From: Paraphysomonas bandaiensis
Lineage: Eukaryota; Chrysophyceae
Assembly: GCA_965644295.1 (NCBI GenBank)
Contig: CBFFRP010000116.1
Coordinates: 1 to 52,574, forward strand
Reading direction: 5' to 3'
DNA length: 52,574 nucleotides
The notes beneath the pieces were generated by a model. The model worked only from the letters and a program-made list of their open reading frames with translations, ran no database searches and was not told the origin of the DNA. Positions within the stretch are counted from its first letter, which is position 1. Every line of letters starts with the position of its first letter. This document shows positions 39,971 to 49,800 of the stretch, in pieces. The translations under genes and the position numbers were made by a program.

Positions 39971-40130
39971 ACTTATAATCAAATGACTTAAAATATAATA
40001 AAAATAAGATGAAATGCAATAGTCTTGCAACACCTGAACCGTTGAATCGGTTATATATTGGTGTTATGCAAGAGACACGCCTGTAAAGGGAACTAAATGG
40101 TTAGATGATACAAGCCCTTGCAACACCTCT

Positions 40131-40170
40131 GTGTATGTATGTATGTATGCATGTATGTATGTATGTATAT
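40131..40170. repeat. TATG microsatellite
   Basis: About ten GTAT units with one GCAT interruption, located in the STT3 upstream region. Confidence 0.85.
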
Positions 40171-40341
40171 GCACACATCAACTGACAATATGAGAGGCTC
40201 CACACCACACAAATACACGTACTGGTGTACCACACTATGACCCCCCACTACACTGCTATATACACTGCTGTACACTTGGCATCGTATGAGAGGATGTAGG
40301 TAGGTAGGTACAAGATTATGTTATGCATAGGTACAGTAGAT

Positions 40342-40458
40342 GTGTATATTTAGGTACAGGTGTATATATTTAGGTACAGATGCATATATTTAGGTACATA
40401 TATATTTAGATACAGGGATATATATGTACAGGGGTATACAGATATATATTTAGGTACC
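40342..40458. repeat. Imperfect 20-nt tandem repeat
   Basis: The unit TGTATATATTTAGGTACAGG is repeated about five times with substitutions and small length changes. It is non-coding. Confidence 0.75.
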
Positions 40459-40620
40459 AATGTCTATCTATACAACTCTACAAGTACATATCTCCATCAC
40501 CACAATATATACACAGGTACACATGCCCCAATGGTGGAGAAACATCCCATCAAACTCTCATCTATAACTCACTCACTCTATTAACAAACACACTCATCAT
40601 ACATACATACATTCAAAACT

Positions 40621-41151
40621 ATGACAAAACAAAAAACTAATAAATTAAAATCATTACAAAGACACTCTCAACATACTAAAAATACACAACAAACATCATT
40701 ATCAACTAGCGATATCTCCCATTTAGCTGATATTATTAATATTAAAAACATTGAAACAAATGGTTTCTCTAAAGATATATGGATATCATTATCATATCAA
40801 GATAAATGTAATCTTCCTAGATATATAAGTATGCAATTTCGTACATCAAAGAATCCAAAAGAAAAAAAATTAAATATGAAACGTAAACAAGCATTAAATT
40901 CAACTGTTTTAAAGTATAAAAAATATGCTATGCAAAAATTTTATATGAAAAATAAAAAAGCAGTAAAAGAATTGCGTGATGAGAAGAAAATTAGTTCTAC
41001 TAAAGCAATTGGACTGTTATGGGATGCGCTCGATGAGACCTCCAAAAACGAGTGGCTTATAAATAATTGCGATATTCCGGAATCTAGAAATAGCTCACCG
41101 AAAGACGACGGTGAAGGAAGTGCAAGCGACGGTGAAAGTGATAGTGATTAA
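40621..41151 (+). CDS. Small lysine-rich nuclear-type protein, HMG-box-like C-terminus
   Basis: A single-exon frame of 176 aa. The N-terminal part is Lys/Gln/Thr-rich and the middle is strongly basic. Residues about 100-148 read YKKYAMQKFYMKNKK ... STKAIGLLWDALDETSKNEW. This spacing of aromatic residues, Ala-x-x-x-LLW and a final W fits an HMG-box or YABBY-like helix bundle, though the match is by eye only. The tail is acidic and Ser-rich (DDGEGSASDGESDSD), as in many HMGB proteins. Codon use is strikingly A/T-rich compared with STT3 or DUF2828. DNA or chromatin binding is inferred. Confidence 0.6.
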   Translation: MTKQKTNKLKSLQRHSQHTKNTQQTSLSTSDISHLADIINIKNIETNGFSKDIWISLSYQDKCNLPRYISMQFRTSKNPKEKKLNMKRKQALNSTVLKYKKYAMQKFYMKNKKAVKELRDEKKISSTKAIGLLWDALDETSKNEWLINNCDIPESRNSSPKDDGEGSASDGESDSD

Positions 41152-41938
41152 TTAATCGTATGTGGCTTCGTCTTCAAGCATGACTGATAATAATATTATA
41201 TATTATACACTTTTTTACTCTATGTGGTTGTTGACATATTTTCTTCTACTCGTGTATACAACAAACTTGCTACTACAAGCAATACAGTATACTCTAGGTT
41301 TAAGTTGTTCGTTTGGCGAAGTAGTTAATGTTAGATCTGTCAATACGAATTTATGTCATCGTCAAAGGAAGTGAAAAACAAAACTATCCGACGGGAGCCT
41401 TTTGAATACTATCACAATATAATATTCTTGATGAATCCATTCCTCCGCTCCTCTGTCTACTGTGTGAATTACTTATCTGCCTGTGAAGCAAGCTCGTTTT
41501 CATATCCCTGCCAGAGACTGAAACTGAATTGTAGTTATAACATCGAAAAAATTAACTAACATTAAAAAAAATCTAATCGTATAATTGTCTCTGAAAACCA
41601 GTATCTAGAGCATCACGGATGACGGGTTTCTCAGTTTGAATATTACGTGTCATCTATATACACAAGCACCCCACCGCAGTAATATCGTAGCGCCAATCCT
41701 CCTCGAAAACTAACGACCACGCTAATACACTAATAAGAGCGAGGGGCTGATGCATCACCTATCCACAGTTTCACAGCGAATAAGAAGTCATATTGCAAAC
41801 CAAGTTCCAATAAGCGCTTGTACAAGGGTTGAGCTCTAACCAAACAGCACTACCATTTATATACCTGTACAAAATGATTCACACTCCGATCTGAAAATAT
41901 AGATAAGATACAACTGCCCCAAGGAGTACGCACGATTC
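41152..41938. other. Intergenic region, nothing assigned
   Basis: Convergent gap between the HMG-like gene and the PLAC8 gene. Frames at 41162-41374 and 41353-41559 overlap each other and lack any family signal, so no gene is called. Confidence 0.4.
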
Positions 41939-42820
41939 CTACAGCTCATACGGATGTGCCGGTGGCGCGGACGGTACGACAACTGTTGATTCGCCAAAAG
42001 TATTCTGACTGCCTTCAACCGGTTCTGTGAATAGTTGCTGATGCGAAATAGGCTGCGCAATAACCGGTTCTTCATTTCTGGTAGGGATAACGGAATATCC
42101 ACTTAAATAGCCATTACTTCGTTCCTGGTGTAAGTGAGATTCTGACAGAAGCTGTAAAGTAACTAAAACATAAATCGGATAGAACATAACCCATATTGGT
42201 GGGAACGATTCCTCCAAACATTTGCCGATACACTGCAGCGCCCACGGTGCTGCGCATTCTTGCAGCATATCATCACCTTGTATATGAAATTGATAGCGGA
42301 AAACATTTCTAGCAGCAAAAGGAGTCATGCAGCAACATCCTAGGTAAAATGGCATACCCACAGCACGTTGCAACGCAGTTCCTACTGCGCATTGCATACA
42401 AAAACATGCATAGAGTCCATCTTGAAGGGATCCACTACCAAGAGGCGTTTGGAATTCTTGTGTATTGAATTGTCTACCAGATTGATACGTACGCCCAATA
42501 CGTTTAGAAGTTTGATATATTTGATTTGCAGAACAACAATAACAGAATGTAGGAATAATACAATCTGTACAGTCATCCCCATCATGAATATCATACGCAG
42601 TCCTTATCATCCATCTGATCATATTATTAATATATGAGTCTATAGTATATATATATATTTACCGTAAGGGACATGAAGGGACACAAAAGAGATTATATAA
42701 AAATGGTGAATCATCTAATTGTGTACGTGATAAAGCATATGCACAAGGGGAACAACAGCATGAGAATAAACAAGAATCCATTTCCCCAATATCAAATAAA
42801 TTAATTGAAAATCTAGGCAT
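41939..42820 (-). CDS. PLAC8-family cysteine-rich protein (2 exons)
   Basis: Exon 1 (42820-42663, starting MPRFSINLFDIGEMDS) joins exon 2 (42614-41939) across a 48-nt intron to give 277 aa. The signature spans the splice: CLFSCCCSPCAYALS, then RWMIRTAYDIHDGDDCTDC and CYCCSANQIYQ. This matches the CCxxxxCPC, arginine-Ile-Arg-x-x-Tyr and C-x-C-x-x-x-Q-x-x pattern of PLAC8 (Cys-rich plasma membrane proteins such as plant FWL/PCR). A second Cys cluster follows (LYACFCMQCAVGTALQRAVG ... YLGCCCMTPFAARN), so two PLAC8-like modules may be present. A hydrophobic helix lies at IWVMFYPIYVLVTLQLL. Family members act in metal transport or growth control; the role here is unknown. Confidence 0.8.
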
Positions 42821-43019
42821 GGTTGATAAAAGTATAATAACAGAGTTTCTTATGGTAAAGTTGAATGGTTATATATATGTATGTGTGTCTTATATATGAT
42901 GGATATGGAGAGGATGTTCTCCTCTAGATACACTGATGTGAATGGGTCCTATTAATGGATTAGACTGCTGCTGATGATGTATATGGAGTGTCTCATTGGA
43001 CTCATAGTATACTCCTGTG

Positions 43020-43165
43020 TGTGGGAATAATTGTGGATATTGATGCATTTTATGTTTATTTCATTGAAAAATCATCGTTTTTTCAATGAAAAGTGAAAAA
43101 AAGTGACTTTTTTAATGAAAAAACGATGACTTTTCAATGAAATAAATGAGCCACAACCACCTGGC
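43020..43165. mobile_element. Palindromic MITE-like element, copy 2
   Basis: The arms TTATTTCATTGAAAAATCATC and the complementary GATGACTTTTCAATGAAATA pair around the same AGTGAAAAAAAGTGA centre as the element at 10243-10414. The outer ends are more decayed: the right end keeps CCACAACCACC, matching the GGTGGTTGTG terminus of copy 1. Copy 2 is therefore an older or diverged member of the family. Confidence 0.6.
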
Positions 43166-43315
43166 TGAAAATAGCTTATCAAAAGTAGGAGCAGCAGACG
43201 ACATACTCCAAAAAATGAGGACTTGAATATAGAGAATACTGGTAGAATACAATTGTATTTCTGGGAATGTTCCTCACCATGTCCTCTCGCTGTCCCTCTG
43301 CTGCCAGTACGGCAT

Positions 43316-43456
43316 TGGCATCATTTATATATTTTTGTTCAAAGATCTCTCTATTATTGAGACAATAATTGTCTGTATTCCAGCCGTAGTTGTATAGCCG
43401 TAATATAGAGTATTTTTACTTCAATTTATTTCCGAAAAATAAGATACTGCCTGTCG
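43316..43456 (+). repeat. Third copy of the 150-bp dispersed repeat
   Basis: Shares GAGACAATAATTGTCTGTAT, AGCCGTAGTTGTAT and CTTCAATTTAT with 23881-24045 in the same orientation, with more differences. It ends less than 100 bp before the DUF2828 start codon, so it may lie within the promoter or 5' UTR. Confidence 0.65.
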
Positions 43457-43542
43457 ATACGTATGGCAACACATAGAGAGACACATTAACATCATTCTTA
43501 TTCACATATCTGCATACTGAGAGAGAAAAGAAGATCAATAGA

Positions 43543-45670
43543 ATGTCTGCCTTTGTACCTACATCTGTACCTATGTCTCCCTTCAAACGTGCTGTTTTTA
43601 ACAGTGAAAATCCTGATGATGGTATGCTGCGCACACGAGGAGAGAACAGACACCCTGCTCTAACAGCTGCTGGACTCGGCGACTCTCTTCTGGCTCTCTT
43701 CGATAAATTCTTTCAAGGAATTTCAGAGAATGATCTGCGTGAAAACATCCGCAGAGTGATCGAAGAGTCTCGCGCACAGTCTGATATTGAGATCATCGTC
43801 AATCTATTCGTAATGGCGTTCCACACGAGATGGTGTCGAGGAGGAAAAGGCGCTAAGTTACCTTTCTATCAGTGCCTCAAGATTCTCTATGAAGTGTTTC
43901 CTGTTCCCGTGGAGCATTTAATAAGCCTTATACCACAGTATGGATACTGGAAAGATTTACTGTTGTTACTAGAGGAGGTCAAGGAAAATCCTGTGCGTGG
44001 TGTAAACTATGAGCGTCTTGAAGATGTGGTTTGGAATGTATATATATGCTAAACAACTTTCTGAGGACTACGTTGCTTTACAAACTCATAAAGCAGCTGG
44101 AACTACACTTTCTTTAACTTTTGCGGGAAAATACGCCCCGCGGGAACATAAGCATTTGGATGGATCGCTGAAGGGGGTCAAAAATCTTACGAAGAGAATG
44201 TTCAAAAGCGATTCTAGCATTGTTATTTCCAGTCCTGGGCCAATCCATCCCGATGAAATTGATGACGGTGTACTCATTGACAATCAAGGCGAAGAAATAT
44301 TGGAAGGCAGCAAGAGTCTCCCCCACACCTTTTCCCTGAAACGTAAGTACCGAGAGGTGGTGTCATCACTGGCGACCGCATTAGACATACCGGAGGTTAA
44401 GATGTGTGCACATCAATATAGCGAGATTACAATATCAGGTATTCCCTCAAAATGCTTATCAAAGTACAAGAAAGCCTTTGCAAATGAAAAGTTGCATGAA
44501 GCCCCTCATGGCCCCGTCGAGGAAGAGAGGGGAAACCGATACCCACATAACCCTGACCGCGTCGGGTGTCGCAAGAACCTCATCAACGCGCTCAGCACAG
44601 GAAATGTAAAGGGTGCACTAAACTATCCACACGAGTACGTAGAAAAGGTTTTTAAGAGCAGGGAGATGTCATTTGTGAGCAAGCTGACGGTGAATGCACA
44701 ATGGGTCAGTATGAGGGGAAGTATTGAGCGCATGGTATCTCAGAGACGTGAGTCCAAGGGATCGACCTTATCTGAAGTGTCTCTTGGAAATCTTGTACCA
44801 ATATCGGATGTCTCCAGGTCAATGAGTGGGACTCCAATGGCGGTGGCTATTGGCTTGGGAATTCTATGCTCAGAGCTCTCTAACCCCGCTTTTAAAGACC
44901 TTGTAATGACGTTTTCCGCCGACGCGACGTGGGAGTACTTAGATGACTGCAATTCTTTTGTAGACAAGGTGAAGAAGCTCAAAGCAGCTCACTGGGGGTA
45001 TAACATTAACTTCATAAAAGCCCTGCAACGAGTTTCAGATGTGGTTGGAGACCACCATCTTGCTCAAAAAGATATACCTAACCTCCTGGTAATATCTGAT
45101 ATGCAGTTCGATGAAGCCTGTGGCAGCGATGAAACGGGATTGGCATGGAATACAGCATATGAAAATATAGAAAAAATGTTTCATGACCTTGGTATGGACA
45201 TGAATGGCACACCATTCACCCCGCCCTCTATCATTTTTTGGAACGTACGGGGGTCAGTGGGGTTCCCGGCAGCAGAAGACAACAAGGGAGTGATTCTTCT
45301 GTCGGGATACTCCCCTGCCTTAATGAAGTTTATCCTGTCGGGTGAGATGGAGAAAGAAGAGGAGGAAAAGTGTCAGAATGATCAAGGGGAGGTCATGGTG
45401 AAGAGAAGGAAAGTAGAAGTGACCCCAGCACAGGCATTGCATAACGTTCTTCATGATGAGGCATTTCTACCTGTTAGACATGCTCTCAGCGCCCTGTCCG
45501 AACACCTCGTTGTTCATACTAATAATTTGTTTTCTGATTTGCCACTTCTGAACTCCAATACGAATCGGAACCGGAATCGGAATCAAAAACGGAATCAGAA
45601 ACGGAATCGAATATTAAAATGGTGTAGGGATAAGAGTTGTCCATGGTCTTCAGATACATATAAGCAGTAA
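43543..45670 (+). CDS. DUF2828 / Ro60-like vWA protein, frame broken once
   Basis: The N-terminal part (43543 to about 44040) reads ENRHPALTAAGLGDSLLALF and FHTRWCRGGKGAKLPFYQ. The C-terminal part (about 44045-45670) continues YAKQLSEDYVAL, has a vWA/MIDAS motif DVSRSMSG, and then LVISDMQFDEA. I recognise this as the DUF2828 family (plants, fungi, giant viruses), related to TROVE/Ro60 RNA-binding proteins. Family members are usually about 600-700 aa; both parts together give about 705. The halves lie in different frames: at 44036-44048 the GTATATATATGC run reads into TAA, while a +1 shift (or two more bases in the TA run) restores the expected LYAKQL-like motif. It is either a sequence or assembly slip, a recent mutation, or frameshifting. 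The tail has an Asn-Arg repeat (NRNRNRNQKRNQKRNR). Confidence 0.8.
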
Positions 45671-46086
45671 AAGAAGAGGAATTAGAGGATGAAAGGGAGG
45701 AAGATGTAGATCGCTTTAGATGTATGATAGAAGCACTGTGTCATGTACACAATTTAGAATAAAATTTACATCGTCCAACATGTAGGAAGAATGATGAAGT
45801 GTTGTTTAATAAGAGTCTACAAAGTAAAGACTTTAACGTACTAGCGTTTTCGATTTGTGCATCCTAAGGAGTGAAACGCTTGCAACATAAAATACACTGT
45901 AATTAATTTCTAATCCTTTTACAACTCAGAACTCTTTGAGATACTGTGATATATTTACAGAAAATGTTAATCGACGGTGTAATAGATTATTTATCTTTGA
46001 ACACAACTCAGAAAATATTCTCTCTCTCTTCTGGTAAAAACACAGTTCAACAAAAAGTTATACCTTTTTAGCTCGCTCCAAGCTCA
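45671..46086. other. Intergenic region before the compositional boundary
   Basis: AT-rich DNA 3' of the DUF2828 gene. Base composition changes abruptly near 46068 to C-rich, G-poor sequence. No gene is visible. Confidence 0.5.
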
Positions 46087-46803
46087 ATGTCTTTATTGAG
46101 ACCGTGGTTGTGTCCCATCAGCGGGTCCGGGCTCAGACTGTTCCCTTCTCTCCAAGCAGGGCAACATTTTGAAACACACCACACTGCCGACAAACATCTT
46201 GTCTTACCATGTTGTACATGCTCCCCGTTAGATAACGTGGCTTGGCAACCTTTCCCTTCACTAACGCCATCAGTTAAACTAAGTGCCTGCACCACTACAG
46301 CGCTGTCAGTCCCTATTGGACATTTCCCTTGTAGATGTATCTGCACCACACTCCGTTCTCTACGGTTACAACCACTCATCGCATGGCTCGTGCGGGTAGG
46401 CACTAGGAAAAGGTGCACTTGTTCATTCCCTAACACCTTTGCTCTCCATCGACCCCGCTACCTTGTAAGACAGGACCATTTCTTGGCGACCGCACAAACC
46501 CACTCCACATGGACAATCTATGGTGCACTCACCAAGCAATCCTCCACCTCTCACGGCTTACCTATCATTCCTATAGACTACACATCTCATTGGATGACTA
46601 CTATACTTTCTACGTGGTATGCGCGAATACAGTCGCTCTACACAGTATACAGCGTATCAAGCTGTACTCTCCCAGTCAACCTCGTCGACTACACAACACA
46701 CTATCACCACCGCATTTACCACTTATATGTGCACCTCTTATATAACCACTCTTTGGAAGCATATTTAATCAATACGTACTCCTTACAAAAATCACCTGAT
46801 ACA
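46070..46803 (+). other. C-rich leader of the giant open frame (5' UTR or N-terminal extension)
   Basis: This belongs compositionally to the downstream gene. The frame of that gene is open here back to a TAG at 46069, with a first in-frame ATG at 46087, which would add 239 residues. The translated extension is rich in Cys, His, Trp and Tyr without domain-like patterning, and a second frame is also partly open. I therefore read it as more likely untranslated leader whose base skew suppresses stop codons, but a longer protein cannot be excluded. Confidence 0.5.
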
Positions 46804-49800
46804 ATGCAACGTGGAGCCACTCCCTCTACCAAACGAACTTACACCTCGAAGTTTGTTCTCCCTCCCTCCCATCAACTGATGGACAATGATGCGCATGTTA
46901 AGAACGCCCTATCGGATTTCAAGAAATCCAAAGCCGACGTGCCCAGACTTCAGCTTCCATCTACTCGCACGTTCTTGGAATGGAGCAGCTTCGAACCAGC
47001 CATGGAATACCGAACTCTAGTGGTCAGCAACCTGAAAATGACAGACGATACGGCGTTCTTTGGAATCATACATTATCTAATCAATGAATTGGGGTTTCCA
47101 ATTTCACTCCCTACCCCGCAAGACCTCGCTACTTTCAGGGCAGCCGAGGATGCGCGAACTTGCTCAGATTTACCGGCTCCTACGGCGAGCAGAGTAATAC
47201 GAGCATTCGCCCTTGGCAGACCTGGGTACGAGGTCAGGCCGGGTATGGGACAGAATGTCGCTGCTGATTCATGCATGCTCTCAGCGCCTCTCTGTTTTGA
47301 TCTACATATTGAAACTGGCACCTCAGTTGACGACAAAGGGCGTCAACGGACAGAAAGTCGACACGTTCAGTTGTCACTGTTTCAAACCCCAAGAGAACAA
47401 TTCGTCGATCGCTCCATAGAGGAACCAACTCTGGTACCCGTTGCTGCGATATATGGTATGACTGCTGATTCGGCCAGCACCAGGCCTGCACACGCCTACA
47501 GATTGCGGAATATACTGGACATGTTACTTCGCGCAGGAGGCTTTGCCACACTCCCCCCGTACGAAGTATTTTGGACTTTAACTCATTACAAAGGCAAAAC
47601 TAGGGCTACAGACAAAACCTATCGCTATTACCAGATTCTCCTACTTCACCACCCTGTTCGAGACCAAGACTTAAGAACGAAATTTTACAAAGCACTATTC
47701 AACAATGAAGTTGGTGGACATGTAGAACTCAGCCTAGGCTCACTGTGTTGCCGAATGACAAGCAGAGAATCACCCTCGCTTAAGCAATCCAACTGGGCAC
47801 CGACCCTTTCCCTATTTCACATCGCCCTTAAGTCGGAAACACTCCTGCATCCCGTGCAAGTATGGAAGGCATGTGATGCAATAGGGATCCCTGCTGCGGA
47901 TATACAAGACATCATATGGTCTGCGCGTAACCCGATCACTACCAACCGCAGGGAAAAAGAACGATTAATGGAACAAACTTACATCTGTCTTGACAATAAC
48001 AATGACAAGATCAAACTCACCTGGGAACTCTCTCGCCCTAGTATTAACACTTGCCTAAAAAGCGCCCTTGGGGACGAAAACTTACACCTTCTCTATCATA
48101 CCATACCGATTCCTCCAGATCTTCACTCCCAACGTTTTCTGTATGCTCTGAACGAGGCAATTGATACTGAGGACCACAGTTCCCACCACATATCGCCTCC
48201 CATATCCTTCCAGCCCTTTGGTCCAACCACTGTACCACAACAGAGGTCAGCAGCTACTCGTTCCTCCACACCCAAACGGCAAAGACAGGTAGACATTTCC
48301 CCCCCTACCACACCGGCACCGACTCCCACCTGCCCGGAGCTATGCGAAATTGCACTCCACGCGTCCTCAAATCTAGTTCCGCTAACCACGGTACACACCA
48401 TTCTGTCCCGATTGGAAAACGCGGTAACGGACCTTTACAAGATCGACATAGAGACCACACTCGTAGTGCTTGATTACTATAAACATAAAGTCGGCCAATG
48501 CCTACCGAAGAGGAATCAGGAAGACTACGAGCGCGATGACTCCGACATATTCGGGTCTGATTCCAACCGACTTCTACTGGACTGGGACACTTTGGAGGCG
48601 AACAGCACTACACAGATATTTAGTTTGCAAGAGGCCCCCAAGTGGTCACCCCCCAGTCCACACCTACTAAATCCTCAACACGTACTCACATTCGACATGA
48701 AACACACGCCCTTAGACTATCACCTCCGACCACCGCGCAAACCGCCAGACAAATTCCTACGCTCATCGAGCAGTGTACATACAACAAGATGGCATCATGG
48801 ACCAGAATATTCAAGCGACAGTAGTGGGGATGGACCGAGAAAGAGACCTGCCTCTGCTCAGTATAAGAGAAACAAACTCCGACGACAGAGCTGCACACGA
48901 AAACTACAGCAGTATCGTGATGGCACCATCCCATGCCTCCCGCCACATATCCAACGCAGACAGACACGCAGTGCGCTTCGCATGAGTCAATTCAATAAAC
49001 TCATCTGGAAGGAGCACCTTCGACATAAATCGCAGAAAAGTGAGGCCCCTCCACACCAGCCTGATACCACTCGACCGGCCAGGGATGACATGACTACGAA
49101 CCAAAGGCCGTCCCCCCATGACATAGTCCCACCGCAATCTACATCCCTCGAAAAGTCCACTCCACAAGCCTGCGCAGTGATGTCCTCAACAGATCACAGT
49201 GACAGCCCTCTATGCTCACACGAGATTGCAACATCGTATAAACCATCCACCAGCACTTCTACTCCTCAGGATGGTTCTGGGATAACACAACAAATGTGCT
49301 CCGCAGAACCGATTGAGACCCCACCAGTGTTCATACCGCATCCAGTACCAGCTGCTTTCCTAGACTCCACCCTCCAGGAATGGACGTTCTATTCGCCCAG
49401 TGGATTGCTTGCCATTGCTTTGCAGGAAGAGATGGTCAGCAGTGTGACACAACTACTACAGTTGGGACACGACACTCCCGCTATCCACAGCCACGTGCGT
49501 CGCTCACTGGAAGAGGGAAAAATGATTGTAGCACGCCATTATGCGTATTCAGAGTACAACAACACTCCTACGGCGGGGTTCTGCGGGCTGGCGGCAATTG
49601 CTTCCATTCACTACAAGAGCTCAAATGATAAGCTATACCCGTACCTGGACCCTGATGTTCCAGACTCGAAAGATAAACTGCTCCAAGTCATACAGACGAG
49701 CAGAGAAGTACTCAACTCATACACAACAGAGGAAGCCAAAAAGCTCAACATTGTGGCCATTTGCAAGGAGCTCAAACAACTACTCACCACATATCACAGA

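Larger units (their letters stand above)
39971..40620. other. Divergent intergenic region between STT3 and the HMG-like gene
   Basis: Holds the promoters of STT3 (minus) and the downstream plus-strand gene. It contains a TATG microsatellite (40131-40170) and a 20-nt tandem repeat (40342-40458). No coding sequence is apparent. Confidence 0.5.
42821..43542. other. Divergent intergenic region with two dispersed repeats
   Basis: Separates the PLAC8 gene (minus) and the DUF2828 gene (plus). It carries the second palindromic MITE-like element and the third copy of the 150-bp dispersed repeat, both listed separately. Little other structure is visible. Confidence 0.5.

Noticed and set aside
41162-41559. 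Two short overlapping frames after the HMG-like gene, one with a hydrophobic stretch
   Set aside because: They are AT-rich and low-complexity, lack family resemblance, and overlap in different frames.
44036-44063. A 28-nt GT...AG intron to explain the frame change in the DUF2828 gene
   Set aside because: It is too short for splicing even in this genome, and removing it would delete part of the conserved YAKQLSED segment.
46087-46803. Starting the giant SET/OTU protein at the first in-frame ATG, 46087
   Set aside because: The extra 239 residues look like translated skewed non-coding DNA (many Cys, His, Trp, Tyr and no pattern), so 46804 is preferred. It is not excluded.
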